This document shows positions 28,945-37,307 of a stretch of 64,000 nucleotides of DNA, in pieces. A program made the translations under genes and the position numbers. Source of the DNA: Azoarcus sp. TTM-91 (GTDB lineage: Bacteria > Pseudomonadota > Gammaproteobacteria > Burkholderiales > Rhodocyclaceae). Within the stretch, counting starts at the first letter, position 1. Every line of letters begins with the position of its first letter. The notes beneath the pieces were generated by a model. It was not told the DNA's origin. It did no database searches and was given only the letters and a program-made list of their open reading frames with translations. Location: the NCBI RefSeq assembly GCF_012911025.1, contig NZ_WUEI01000003.1:62001-126000 (forward strand), read 5' to 3'.

Positions 28945-30117
28945 ATGTCCCCTTTGACGCCCGCGAGTGGTGGTGATTCCACGCCGGCGGCGCCGCCCAT
29001 GGATGCGGCCCAGCTGGCAGAAGCCTTTGCCCTGTTCAGCCGGGCGTCGGAGGAGCTTTCCACCGCCTATAACGCTTTGCAGGGTCAGGTCGTCCAGCTG
29101 ACGGAGCGGCTTACCGTATTGATGGGTGCGTTGCCCGCGGGCGTGGTGGTGTTGGATCGCGCGGGTGTGGCGGTGCAGGTGAACCGCGCCGCGGAAACGC
29201 TGTTCGGCACCGGTCTGGCGGGCCGGGTGTGGCGCGAGGCCTCCCAGGACCTGCAGGCGACCGAGACGCCGGGTGAGATGACTCTGGAGCTGGCCGACGG
29301 TGCGCGCCGCCTCGCTGTCTCCGAAACCGCGCTGGAGTCGGGCGACGAGCGCATCCTGCTGATTCACGACGTCACCGAAACCCACCGCATGCGCCTCACC
29401 GCCGAGCGTAACGAGCGGCTGGCGGCGATGGGCGAGATGGTTGCTGGCCTCGCCCATCAGCTGCGCACGCCGCTGGCGGCGGCGCTGCTCTACACCGGCA
29501 ACCTGCGCCAGCCGGAGCTGGGGCCGGCGGAGCGCGCCAAGGTGGCCGACCGTGCCATCGAGCGCCTGCGCTACCTTGAACGCCTGATCCGCGACATGCT
29601 GCTCTTCGCCCGTGGCGACAGCTTGGGGCGGCAGTACTTCGGCGTCTGCGATCTGGCGGCGGAGCTCACCCACACGCTGGAGCCGCTGGCCCGCGCCCGC
29701 CAGCTGGAGTTCCACAGCCGCTGCGATTGTGGCGAGCTCGAACTCTACGGCGACCGCAAGGCGCTGGGCGGCGCCCTCACCAATTTGCTGGAAAACGCCA
29801 TCCAGGCCACCGAGGCCGGTGGCACCGTGTCCTGCGAAGTCGTGCCGGAAAGCGGTGTCCATGCCGGCGTGCGCTTCATCGTCCGCGACAGCGGGCGTGG
29901 CATTGCGCCGGAGCTGCAGGAACGCCTGTTCGAACCCTTCTTCACCACCCGGGCCGAGGGCACCGGCCTGGGCCTGGCCATCGCCCGCGGCGTGGCGCGG
30001 GGCCATGGCGGCGACATCGTTCTCGAATCGGTACCCGGCCAGGGTTCCACCTTCACCTTGAGCCTACCCCTGCTGCGCGGGGAAACGGCGATCAGCAGCG
30101 GGACTGAAGCATCATGA
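28945..30117 (+). CDS. fleS: Flagellar sensor histidine kinase FleS/FlrB type
   Basis: A 390-residue soluble kinase with no membrane helix, as in FleS/FlrB of Pseudomonas and Vibrio. A coiled segment and PAS-like domain (GVVVLDRAGVAVQVNRAAETLF near 69-90) come first. The dimerisation/phosphoacceptor box GLAHQLRTPLAAAL has its histidine near 173. The ATP-binding domain follows: N box NLLENAIQAT near 280, DSGRGIA, and GTGLGLAIARG near 343. It overlaps fleR by ATGA. Partner of the response regulator that activates sigma-54 flagellar promoters. Confidence 0.9.
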   Translation: MSPLTPASGGDSTPAAPPMDAAQLAEAFALFSRASEELSTAYNALQGQVVQLTERLTVLMGALPAGVVVLDRAGVAVQVNRAAETLFGTGLAGRVWREASQDLQATETPGEMTLELADGARRLAVSETALESGDERILLIHDVTETHRMRLTAERNERLAAMGEMVAGLAHQLRTPLAAALLYTGNLRQPELGPAERAKVADRAIERLRYLERLIRDMLLFARGDSLGRQYFGVCDLAAELTHTLEPLARARQLEFHSRCDCGELELYGDRKALGGALTNLLENAIQATEAGGTVSCEVVPESGVHAGVRFIVRDSGRGIAPELQERLFEPFFTTRAEGTGLGLAIARGVARGHGGDIVLESVPGQGSTFTLSLPLLRGETAISSGTEAS

Positions 30118-31541
30118 TCGAACAACTGAACATCCTCGTGGTCGAGGACGACGCCGCGCTGCGCGACGCCGTCTGCCTCACGCTGGAAATGGCCGGCCAC
30201 GGCGTGACCGGCGTCGAGGGCGGCCCCCAGGCGCTGGCGGTGCTGGAGGAGCACGCCTTCAACCTTGTCATCTCCGATCTGCGCATGCAGCCGATGGACG
30301 GCCTGCAACTGCTGGGCGAGATCCGCGCCCGCCTGCCGCAACTGCCGGTCTTGCTGATGACCGCCTACGGCGACGTGGACAAGGCGGTGGCGGCCATGCG
30401 CGGCGGCGCCTGCGACTTCCTGATGAAGCCCTTCGAGCCCGAAGTGCTGCTGGAGAATGTGCGCCGCTATGCGGCGGTACAGCCTTCGGCCGACGATACC
30501 GTGGCGGAGGACATCCACACCCGCAACCTGCTGGCCCTGGCAACGCGGGTGGCGGAGACCGACGCCACCGTGCTGCTCACCGGCGAATCCGGCACCGGCA
30601 AGGAGGTTTTCGCCCGCTACATCCACCACCATTCGCCGCGCTGCAGCGGCCCTTTCATCGCCATCAACTGCGCCGCTATTCCGGAGAACCTGCTGGAGGC
30701 GACCCTGTTCGGCTACGAGAAGGGCGCTTTCACCGGCGCGCAGACCGCCCAGCCAGGCAAGTTCGAACAGGCCCAGGACGGCACCATCCTGCTGGACGAA
30801 ATTTCCGAGATGCCGCTGGGGCTGCAGGCCAAGATGTTGCGGGTGCTGCAGGAGCGCGAGGTGGAGCGGGTGGGGGGCAAGAAGCCGATCCCCCTGGATA
30901 TCCGCGTCCTTGCAACCAGCAACCGCGACATGTCGCGCGAAGTGTCTGCTGGTCGTTTTCGCGAGGATTTGTACTACCGCCTCAACGTCTTCCCGCTGGC
31001 CATCCCGGCGCTGAGAGAACGGCCGGGCGACGTGCTGCCGCTCTCCCGCCACTTCCTCACCCGCCACGCCGAACGCGCCCGCCGCCTGGTCAGGCTCTCG
31101 GCCGAGGCGGAGGCCATGCTGGCGCGGTATGGCTGGCCGGGCAATGTCCGGGAGCTGGAGAACACCATGCATCGTGCGTTGATCCTGACCCCCGGAGACA
31201 CCGTGAGCGCCGAGACCGTCCGCCTGTGCCTTCCGCACTGGACTGGTGAAGAGGCAGCGCCTGCCGCAAGCGCCCCGCTGCAGCCGGTTGCTCCGCCTTT
31301 GCCGGCAAGCTTCACGCCCGGCATTGTGCCGCCGGCAATTTCTGCCCAGCCGGCAGGAGCAAGCGCCCCGGCATCGGCCGCGCGGCCGGCGAACATGAAG
31401 GACCTGGAGCGAGAGCACATCCTGGCAACGCTGCGGGAGATGGGAGGTTCGCGCAAGAAGGCGGTTGAAAAGCTCGGGATTTCCGAGCGTACGTTGCGCT
31501 ACAAGCTGCAGCAGTACAGGGATGAGGGCTACGACGTCTGA
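30114..31541 (+). CDS. fleR: Sigma-54-dependent flagellar response regulator FleR/FlrC type
   Basis: NtrC-family activator, 475 residues. Receiver domain 1-120 with phosphoacceptor aspartate in VISDLRMQPMDG near residue 52 and lysine in LMKPFEP near 104. AAA+ domain about 135-370: Walker A GESGTGKEV, the sigma-54 contact loop GAFTGA near 205, Walker B ILLDEISEM near 228. A proline/alanine-rich linker (about 375-420) leads to a Fis-type helix-turn-helix (KKAVEKLGISERTLRYKLQQ). It likely activates the sigma-54 sites found before fliE, flgB, flgK, fliK and flagellin 2. Confidence 0.93.
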   Translation: MIEQLNILVVEDDAALRDAVCLTLEMAGHGVTGVEGGPQALAVLEEHAFNLVISDLRMQPMDGLQLLGEIRARLPQLPVLLMTAYGDVDKAVAAMRGGACDFLMKPFEPEVLLENVRRYAAVQPSADDTVAEDIHTRNLLALATRVAETDATVLLTGESGTGKEVFARYIHHHSPRCSGPFIAINCAAIPENLLEATLFGYEKGAFTGAQTAQPGKFEQAQDGTILLDEISEMPLGLQAKMLRVLQEREVERVGGKKPIPLDIRVLATSNRDMSREVSAGRFREDLYYRLNVFPLAIPALRERPGDVLPLSRHFLTRHAERARRLVRLSAEAEAMLARYGWPGNVRELENTMHRALILTPGDTVSAETVRLCLPHWTGEEAAPAASAPLQPVAPPLPASFTPGIVPPAISAQPAGASAPASAARPANMKDLEREHILATLREMGGSRKKAVEKLGISERTLRYKLQQYRDEGYDV

Positions 31542-31653
31542 GGCGGCTGATGGTGAGGGATTGCCGCTGGCCCGTCTTTTGCTAGTAAGCTGGGCTGGAC
31601 GCAACCTTTGCCCCCGCGGGCATCGTGCACACTTGGCCTTGACATCGGCTTGG

Positions 31654-31669
31654 TGGCATGAGCGTTGCT
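31654..31669 (+). promoter_or_regulatory. Sigma-54 promoter of fliE
   Basis: TGGCATGAGCGTTGCT matches TGGCACG-N4-TTGCW with one mismatch; GG at 31655-31656 and GC at 31667-31668. Start near 31680, 34 bases before fliE. It lies in the 172-base gap after fleR. Confidence 0.9.
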
Positions 31670-31713
31670 CTGCTAGACTGAGAACCGAGAGAACCCGATG
31701 TCGGGAGTAACAC

Positions 31714-32034
31714 ATGGATAGCCGCGGAATTGACCAAATGCTGAACGAACTGCGATCCGTATCGCAGGCCGCTCAGAACAAGCCAGTCCAGGGCACCGAA
31801 GCGACGGGCGACGTAGATTTTGCCGACGTGCTGAACAATGCGCTGAAGGACGTCAGCGCAGCCCAGAGCGAGGCGCGCGAGATGGCGCAGAATTTCTCCG
31901 CTGGCGATCCCAATGTGAACCTGCAGGACGTGATGGTGAACCTGCAGAAAGCCAGCCTCTCTTTCCAGCAGATGGTGCAGGTGCGCAACCGCCTGGTTAC
32001 CGCCTACCAGGACATGATGAACATGCCGGTCTGA
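31714..32034 (+). CDS. fliE: Flagellar hook-basal body protein FliE
   Basis: A 106-residue MS ring-rod adaptor, normal length. The conserved C-terminal half is visible: VNLQDVMVNLQKASLSFQQM near 68-87, then VRNRLVTAYQDMMNMPV. Here it is transcribed alone on the plus strand next to fleSR, opposite to fliF, and not at the head of fliFGHIJ. Own sigma-54 promoter and own terminator. Confidence 0.95.
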   Translation: MDSRGIDQMLNELRSVSQAAQNKPVQGTEATGDVDFADVLNNALKDVSAAQSEAREMAQNFSAGDPNVNLQDVMVNLQKASLSFQQMVQVRNRLVTAYQDMMNMPV

Positions 32035-32050
32035 GTGATACTCAGCGCAC

Positions 32051-32087
32051 AACAAAGAAGCCGCCCTCCGGGGCGGCTTCTTTGTTT
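32051..32087. terminator. Bidirectional terminator between fliE and ycgR
   Basis: Perfect 16-base arms (AACAAAGAAGCCGCCC at 32051-32066, GGGCGGCTTCTTTGTT at 32071-32086) round a TCCG loop. T-rich on both exits, so it can serve both fliE (plus) and ycgR (minus), which converge here. Confidence 0.92.
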
Positions 32088-32130
32088 ACAGCAGTGCTTC
32101 TCGCTACCGGCGCGGTGTTGTAGGGTGCCT

Positions 32131-32907
32131 TCAGAGGCCAGTGCCGCGTTCGCGGGCGCTCCGATCCCGTTCAACCTTGAAAATGTAACGCTGGATGGCG
32201 TTGTCCGCGGAGCCGGGCAGGTCGATGAACTCGCAGCCCGCCCGCAGCATCTCGATGCCGTTGCGGTTGGTCAGCCGGAAGAGGTTGCGTATCCGGAGCC
32301 GAACCGGAATGGAGCCGACACCTGGCAGCGTCAGCTGGCAGTCGGTGAATTCCGTGTTGGTGGAGAACTGCATGCCCTCGGGGGGGACCACCACCGCGAC
32401 TCCGCCGGCACTGATGTCCACCACCCGCGCCTCCACGATGCTTTTCTTGCCATCGGCCTGGACGACGGGAATCAGGCAGTTGATGGTATGGGTGACCGGC
32501 GTCTGTAGCCGGTAGAACTCGCGCCGCTGCAGGCGCAGCACTTCCGTAGGCAAGGCCGCACGGAAACCGGGGTGGCCGTCCAGCGTGAATGCCGAGGGCG
32601 ACTCCAGCGCAAACTGGACGCGTATCTTGTCCAACTGACCAGAGCAGACCAGTTTTTCGGCGACGCCCACCTTCTGATTGATGAGTTCGTCCGGGCTGGC
32701 ATCGATGACGACGTGATCGCCCTCCACCTGGATGATGGCGGTGAGAAAGGACTGCTGGCCGGGCGCGACATGAGCGGAAACGAGGGTGCGACCTTCGACC
32801 AAGCCTTGGAGGACTTGTTGAATTTCGCGCTGACCATGGAGCAGGTACTTGGCGTAGTCGTCTGACTGCAATAGTTCCACGCGTGTCTGTTCGTTCTGGT
32901 TTTGCAT
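32131..32907 (-). CDS. ycgR: Flagellar brake protein YcgR (PilZ domain)
   Basis: A 258-residue c-di-GMP receptor that slows the motor. N-terminal YcgR domain about 10-125; C-terminal PilZ domain about 127-250. Both c-di-GMP binding motifs are intact: RxxxR as R129-EFY-R133 and DxSxxG as D164-ISAG-G169. It converges on fliE, with the terminator at 32051 between them. Two I-site-bearing cyclases are encoded at 58642-62277 in the same window. Confidence 0.93.
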   Translation of the reverse strand: MQNQNEQTRVELLQSDDYAKYLLHGQREIQQVLQGLVEGRTLVSAHVAPGQQSFLTAIIQVEGDHVVIDASPDELINQKVGVAEKLVCSGQLDKIRVQFALESPSAFTLDGHPGFRAALPTEVLRLQRREFYRLQTPVTHTINCLIPVVQADGKKSIVEARVVDISAGGVAVVVPPEGMQFSTNTEFTDCQLTLPGVGSIPVRLRIRNLFRLTNRNGIEMLRAGCEFIDLPGSADNAIQRYIFKVERDRSARERGTGL

Positions 32908-32948
32908 GCTCTTGGAATCTGGTGGCGCTGCTGCAAGGCTAGCCGGAG

Positions 32949-32957
32949 GTTATAACA
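32949..32957 (-). promoter_or_regulatory. Possible extended -10 promoter of ycgR
   Basis: Minus strand TGTTATAAC is an extended -10 (TGn plus TATAAC, 5 of 6) about 42 bases before the ycgR ATG. No convincing -35 and no sigma-28 or sigma-54 match in this 108-base gap. Confidence 0.35.
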
Positions 32958-33015
32958 CGAGCGCCGGGGGAAGTGGATTCCCAGCTGGCGTCATGGCGGC
33001 CTGGCATGCATCGCT

Positions 33016-33360
33016 TCACTCCTCAGGGCGGGCTTGCTTGGCGTCTTTGTCATCGGCTTGGGCGCTGGGCGGCGCGCCCGCATCCACCCCTTGCTCCACC
33101 CGGTAGAGCCAGGCGAGCAGTTCGGCCACGGCAACATAGAGTTGGGCGGGAATGTGCGCGTCCAGATCCACCTGCATCAGCAGCGAGACGAGCTCCGGCG
33201 ACTCGTGGACATAGATGCCGGCTTCGCGTGCACGTTCAATGATCTCCTGCGCGATCAGTCCGCGGCCCTTGGCGATGACGCGCGGCGCGGCATCGCCGGC
33301 GGCGTAGGTCAGGGCAACCGCTTCGCCGCGGCCGGTGGGCAGTTCGTCCTCAGACGCCAT
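33016..33360 (-). CDS. FlhB C-terminal domain paralogue (FlhX/FhlB type)
   Basis: A 114-residue stand-alone version of the cytoplasmic domain of the export switch FlhB. Over residues 14-95 it carries the FlhB-C core: AVALTYAAGDAAPRVIAKG, then AREAGIYVHESPELVSLLMQ, then IPAQLYVAVAELLAWLYRV. The membrane domain is absent. The autocleavage motif NPTH, which normally sits just before AVAL, is replaced by TGRGE. In Bacillus and others such proteins can substitute for the cleaved FlhB domain. It overlaps the preceding second FliK-like gene by 11 bases, fitting a hook-length/export-specificity pair. A tail rich in acidic residues and lysine follows. Confidence 0.85.
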   Translation of the reverse strand: MASEDELPTGRGEAVALTYAAGDAAPRVIAKGRGLIAQEIIERAREAGIYVHESPELVSLLMQVDLDAHIPAQLYVAVAELLAWLYRVEQGVDAGAPPSAQADDKDAKQARPEE

Positions 33361-34462
33361 CGCCGGGCTCCACTACCATGCCGGTGAGGGGTACGTCGAC
33401 CGCAGCGAGGGCGTCTTCGAGCGATTGGCGGTTGCGCTCCAGCGCGTCGATCGCGCCGCTTTCCGCTGCGCGCAGGCGTACTGCGACGCCGGCCGGGGTG
33501 AGGTGCAACTGAGCCTCCAGGCCGCCAAGGCGGGGCAGGGTGACGCGCAGCGTGGTGTTCCATTCCTGCAGGGCCTCGTCGCTGCTGTCGCCCTGACCGT
33601 CGCGCGGGTCGTCGATGATCCACTCGAACGGTTGGCCTGGCCAAAGCTGGCCGTGGAAGATGTACTGGTTGGTCGCCAGGGCATCCAACTGCTGGTGCAC
33701 GACCGGCAACAGGCGGTCGGGCACCGGACTGGTGCGAACGGGCGCGACTTCTTCCTGGCTTGCCTGGCTGAAGACGCTGGCGAGCCGCTCCAGGGCACTC
33801 TTTTCCGTGCCTGCGCTTGCCGCGGCCGGAGCCTGTCCGCCCGCCCCGGGTGTTGCACGGAGCGGCGAACTGGCGACCTGCCCCTGCGGCTCCTTGGAGA
33901 GCGTCTGTAGGTCCATCTTCCCACTCAGCAGCTGGGACTGGTGCGACTCATAGAACAGGCCGCTCTGCACCAGGGCTTGTCTGAGGGCGGGAGTCAGCGG
34001 CGCGCCGGTAAGCGGTGGGGCATTCAGCAGCGGCTGGTTGGCGGCGAGTTTTGCTGGTTCGGGCGTGGGCTGGCCGGTGAGCAGGAAGCTGATCAGCCGG
34101 CCGGTCTGGCTCAGCACCGGCTGGCTGGACGCGTTGCTGTTGGCCGCCGCGCTTTCCTGACCTACCACCTGGGCGTAGACGGCGCGCGGGGTATTCTGGG
34201 TGACCTCCAGTTCCAGGGTATCGCCTGGGCTGGCGGATTGACTTAGGGAGAGTGTCAGCGTCTGGCCGGCCACCAGCGCGCGGAAGGTGCCGTCCGGCAG
34301 GACACGTTGCAGTGTGGCGAAGATGCGCTGGCCCGGGAGCAGATCGGGCAGGCTGGCGGGGATCTCCCGGGTGCGCTGGACGCCGGGGAGCGGCTGGTCT
34401 GCATTGAAGAAGCTCGCCTCGGTGATCATCCGGAGGCGGGCAGCGAGATCTGGGGGAATCAC
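33350..34462 (-). CDS. Second FliK-like protein (Flg_hook domain)
   Basis: A 370-residue protein with a FliK-type C-terminal domain (TLRVTLPRLGGLEAQLHLTPAG near 287-308). The N-terminus is structured and unlike that of FliK at 21929: LLPGQRIFATLQRVLPDGTF near 42-61 and a Q/A/P-rich middle. GTG start at 34460-34462, overlapping a 19-codon upstream reading frame as GTGA. It is followed by and overlaps the FlhX-like gene. The pairing with a FlhB-C paralogue points to export switching; a direct role as a second ruler is inference. Confidence 0.8.
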   Translation of the reverse strand: MIPPDLAARLRMITEASFFNADQPLPGVQRTREIPASLPDLLPGQRIFATLQRVLPDGTFRALVAGQTLTLSLSQSASPGDTLELEVTQNTPRAVYAQVVGQESAAANSNASSQPVLSQTGRLISFLLTGQPTPEPAKLAANQPLLNAPPLTGAPLTPALRQALVQSGLFYESHQSQLLSGKMDLQTLSKEPQGQVASSPLRATPGAGGQAPAAASAGTEKSALERLASVFSQASQEEVAPVRTSPVPDRLLPVVHQQLDALATNQYIFHGQLWPGQPFEWIIDDPRDGQGDSSDEALQEWNTTLRVTLPRLGGLEAQLHLTPAGVAVRLRAAESGAIDALERNRQSLEDALAAVDVPLTGMVVEPGDGV

Positions 34463-34518
34463 GAGACGCTCCGGGTGCGGTAGATGAGGTTGATCGAAGC
34501 GGGAGTGGATTGTTTCAT
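34459..34518 (-). CDS. Possible 19-residue leader peptide before the second FliK-like gene
   Basis: ATG at 34516-34518 with GGAG 3 bases upstream, 19 codons (MKQSTPASINLIYRTRSVS), then a TGA that overlaps the GTG of the next gene. The overlap geometry suggests translational coupling. It could also be chance; no conservation evidence is available here. Confidence 0.3.
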   Translation of the reverse strand: MKQSTPASINLIYRTRSVS

Positions 34519-34556
34519 GCTCCGGACCTCAGACCGCCTGCCCCCGGCGGGGCGCA

Positions 34557-34883
34557 TTAGAAATCCAGTCGGCTGTATGCGTTCTTCATCGCCTTCCCGC
34601 GATTGGCCTGGGCCAGCCATTTGCGGGTGCTCTCCATCCAGGGATCGGCATGGGAGCGGATGGTGGCTTCATCGTCGAGTATCTGCTGCAGCAGCCCGAC
34701 GATGGCTTCGCGTTCGGCAGCGTCGGTGATCCTTGCCGGATCGACGCTGGCCCGTGCGGTGTCGCGCATGGCGGCGAGGTCTTTTTCCAGCGCGGTGAGC
34801 TTGTCCCAGTCGTGAGCCACCGCCGCTTCCCGCATTTGCGTGGCGCAGTCGGCCATGGCCTGGAAATGTTGCAGGGCGGACAT
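34557..34883 (-). CDS. fliT: Flagellar protein FliT (export chaperone for FliD)
   Basis: A 108-residue helical protein following fliS by 15 bases. FliT chaperones the filament cap FliD. The length and charge pattern fit (ALEKDLAAMRDTARASV near 30-46, ILDDEATIRSHADPWMES near 68-85). The family is poorly conserved, so the call rests partly on the fliD-fliS-fliT order. A GC hairpin without a T run lies just after the stop, near 34530-34550. Confidence 0.85.
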   Translation of the reverse strand: MSALQHFQAMADCATQMREAAVAHDWDKLTALEKDLAAMRDTARASVDPARITDAAEREAIVGLLQQILDDEATIRSHADPWMESTRKWLAQANRGKAMKNAYSRLDF

Positions 34884-34898
34884 CGTTCTCGTCCTCGA

Positions 34899-35309
34899 TC
34901 AGGCGGGCTGGGCGCCCACCTGCTCGCCAATGCCTTCCCAGGCTTCGCGCAGTTGGCGAAGCAGGCCGGCGACTTCCTCCAGCGCGGCGGCGTCGTTGCG
35001 CAGGTTGGCATGCAGGAGGCGGTCGGTCATGTACTCGTAGAGCGCCTCCAGGCGGAAGGCCAGCTCTCCGCCGGCTTCCTTGTCCAGGCTGGCGGACAGG
35101 CCATTGGCGATGATCTCGATGGCGCGCGACACGGCCTGGCCCTTGGCCGGGATGTCCTTGCGTTCCATGGCTGCCCCGGCAACCGAGATGGAAGCCAGGG
35201 CACCGTCGAACAGCATGAGGACGAGCTTGTGAGGATTTGCCGCGGTGACGCCGGTCTCCACGCCGACACGGGCGTAGGCCGATGCGCGATTTGCGGATGA
35301 GCCGAACAT
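34899..35309 (-). CDS. fliS: Flagellin export chaperone FliS
   Basis: A 136-residue chaperone that prevents early polymerisation of flagellin. Signature segments: YARVGVETGVTAANPHKLVLMLFDGAL broken over 12-38, then EALYEYMTDRLLHANLRND near 88-106. AGGAGG lies upstream of the ATG. Serves two flagellins here. Confidence 0.94.
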   Translation of the reverse strand: MFGSSANRASAYARVGVETGVTAANPHKLVLMLFDGALASISVAGAAMERKDIPAKGQAVSRAIEIIANGLSASLDKEAGGELAFRLEALYEYMTDRLLHANLRNDAAALEEVAGLLRQLREAWEGIGEQVGAQPA

Positions 35310-35337
35310 GATGTGATTCCTCCTGACGCCGCTTGCC

Positions 35338-36783
35338 TCAGTTTGATGAGGACAAGCTGTTCATGAGCTGGGTGATGTAGCTGCTGCTGGTGTTCAAGCT
35401 GGAGAGCGTGGAGTCCATCGCGGTGAACTGCGCGCGGTAGCGGGCTTCCAGCACTTCCATGCGGGCTTCGAGCTTGGTGCGCTGATCGGCGAGGTCGTCG
35501 ATCTGGGAGTCCAGGCTTGCCGTCCGTGCGGTGAGCACGCCGGTTGTGCTGTCCAGGTAGCCATTCAGCGTCGTCTGCATGCGCGAGGCGAAGCCGCTGG
35601 TGCCGGTGAGGAAGCTGGAGAGATCGGCGCTGGAGTTGGCCAGGGCCGTGTCCAGCTTGCCGGTGTCCATGGTGATCATGCCGTCGCTGCCGATGGCGAT
35701 GCCCAGCGAGGCCTTGCCGTCGTCGTCCAGCGACATGCCCAGGATCTTGCCGAGGCCGGAGATGCCCTCGCTCATGGTGGAGCGCAGCGCCCGCATCAGG
35801 TTGCGGGTGGTGCCGTCGCCCACCAGCGTGCCGGAGACCGCTTCTTCGTCGTCGCTTTCCGCCGGGGTATAACTGGTGAGGTTCTGCAGCAGCGTCATCG
35901 CCTCGTTGTACTTCGTCACCATGTCGCTGATGGCGGTCTTGGCGGCTTCGCGGTCGTTGCTGACGGACACCCGCAGGGTGGTGCCGGGCTTGCTGTCGAG
36001 GAGATTGAGTGTCAGACCCTCGATGGCGTCGTCGATGACGTTGCTGGTGCGGCTGATCTCGATGCCGCCCACCTTCAGCTTGGCATCCTGAGCCGCATCC
36101 AGGGTGCTGAGCGTGCTGGTGCCGCCGGTGGAGGCGTCGTAGCTGAAACCGGCAAGGCCGTCGGTGCCGCTCATGGTGAAGCCGCTGGTGGCGCCTTCGG
36201 CGGTGCTGGCGATGACGAGCTGGTCGATCTTGCCGTTGTTCACGATGGACGCGGTCACGCCGATGCCGGCGGAGTTGATTGCGTCCCGCAGGTCGCTGAG
36301 GGAGGTTTTGCCTTCCGGCAGCGTGATGGTCTGTGAAGAGGTGCCGTTGAAAGTGGTGACGGCGTCGTCGCCGGTACCGGTGGTCTCGTAGGTGCCGAAG
36401 TTGAAGGTGAGCGTGCCGGCGGCAACGGTGGGCGCGGTGGTCGCGTTGCTGACGACCCGCTGGCCCTGTGCCATCTGCAGCACTTCAACCGAATAGGAGC
36501 CTGCCTTCGGCGTGCCGGAGGCAGTAGCGGTCATGACGGTGCTGTCGCTGACCGTGGTCTTCATCGACGTGAAGAGCGACGCATTGTTCAGCGTCGCCAT
36601 GGAGGACTTGAAGGCGTTCAGCGCTGACGTGATCTGACCATAGGCCGAGAGCTTGGTCTGGGCACTGGTTTCCTTGGCGGTAATCAGTTTCTCCGGGACC
36701 GTCCGCTCGGCCGTCATCAACTGGGTGACGAGGGATTCGATGTCGAGGCCGGAGCCGATGCCGCTGGAAGTGATCGTTGCCAT
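35338..36783 (-). CDS. fliD: Filament cap protein FliD (HAP2)
   Basis: Filament cap of 481 residues. N-terminal FliD_N signature ITSSGIGSGLDIESLVTQLM near 3-22, with LSAYGQITSALNAFKSSM near 50-67. C-terminal helices end near SSYITQLMNSLSSSN. Starts 16 bases after flaG. Confidence 0.95.
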   Translation of the reverse strand: MATITSSGIGSGLDIESLVTQLMTAERTVPEKLITAKETSAQTKLSAYGQITSALNAFKSSMATLNNASLFTSMKTTVSDSTVMTATASGTPKAGSYSVEVLQMAQGQRVVSNATTAPTVAAGTLTFNFGTYETTGTGDDAVTTFNGTSSQTITLPEGKTSLSDLRDAINSAGIGVTASIVNNGKIDQLVIASTAEGATSGFTMSGTDGLAGFSYDASTGGTSTLSTLDAAQDAKLKVGGIEISRTSNVIDDAIEGLTLNLLDSKPGTTLRVSVSNDREAAKTAISDMVTKYNEAMTLLQNLTSYTPAESDDEEAVSGTLVGDGTTRNLMRALRSTMSEGISGLGKILGMSLDDDGKASLGIAIGSDGMITMDTGKLDTALANSSADLSSFLTGTSGFASRMQTTLNGYLDSTTGVLTARTASLDSQIDDLADQRTKLEARMEVLEARYRAQFTAMDSTLSSLNTSSSYITQLMNSLSSSN

Positions 36784-36799
36784 GGTGCGCTTCCTCCTG

Positions 36800-37234
36800 T
36801 CACGCTTCCTGTTTCACCAGGAGGCCTTGCAGTTTGTCCAGCGCCTTGGAGATGCGCATCATCTCTTCGGACGGAATCTGCTTGATGACCTCGTTGGTTT
36901 CCGAGTCCACGATTTTCACGATGACGCGGCCTGAGTCGTCATCCACCGAAAAGTCGAGCCCGCTGGCCACCGGTTTCAGCGCTGCCTGGAAATCAGCCAG
37001 GGCCTGCTGCAGCGCTTCCGGTGTCTGGGCGGGGTCGAAGCCGCTCTCCTGTCCGGATGAACCGGATGGCGTAGGGGTAGCGGCAAGGCCAGGTTGAGCA
37101 ATGGCAGTTCCTGCCGGGCCGGTGGCAGGACTTGCCGGTATGGGCGATGTGTTGCCGCTTGCCGTGCCCGCTGCCGTTGCCGTGGCTGCCGGAGGCAGGG
37201 TGGGCGATGCCGAGGGTATGGACTGAATGTTCAT
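36800..37234 (-). CDS. flaG: Flagellar protein FlaG
   Basis: A 144-residue protein that influences filament length. N-terminal 70 residues are Pro/Ala/Thr-rich and probably disordered. The C-terminal FlaG domain reads LDFSVDDDSGRVIVKIVDSE near 94-113, then VIKQIPSEEMMRISKALDKL. AGGAGG before the ATG. It lies 18 bases after the terminator of flagellin 1. Confidence 0.92.
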   Translation of the reverse strand: MNIQSIPSASPTLPPAATATAAGTASGNTSPIPASPATGPAGTAIAQPGLAATPTPSGSSGQESGFDPAQTPEALQQALADFQAALKPVASGLDFSVDDDSGRVIVKIVDSETNEVIKQIPSEEMMRISKALDKLQGLLVKQEA

Positions 37235-37252
37235 CCTGGCCTCCTGATGGGG

Positions 37253-37285
37253 AAACGGCGCGGCGGCTCTTGGAGCCCCGCGCCG
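37253..37285 (-). terminator. Terminator of flagellin 1
   Basis: Minus strand stem CGGCGCGG ... CCGCGCCG with an inner GGCTC / GAGCC stem (one bulged base) and a CAA loop, then TTTCCCC. Strong GC stem and short T run. It separates the abundant flagellin mRNA from flaG-fliDST. Confidence 0.78.
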
Positions 37286-37307
37286 CGACTAGCCGATCTT
37301 ACCCGAA

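Noticed and set aside
31596..31612. Second sigma-54-like word before fliE (TGGACGCAACCTTTGC)
   Set aside because: GG and GC are 11 bases apart, not the obligatory 10; the site at 31654 fits.
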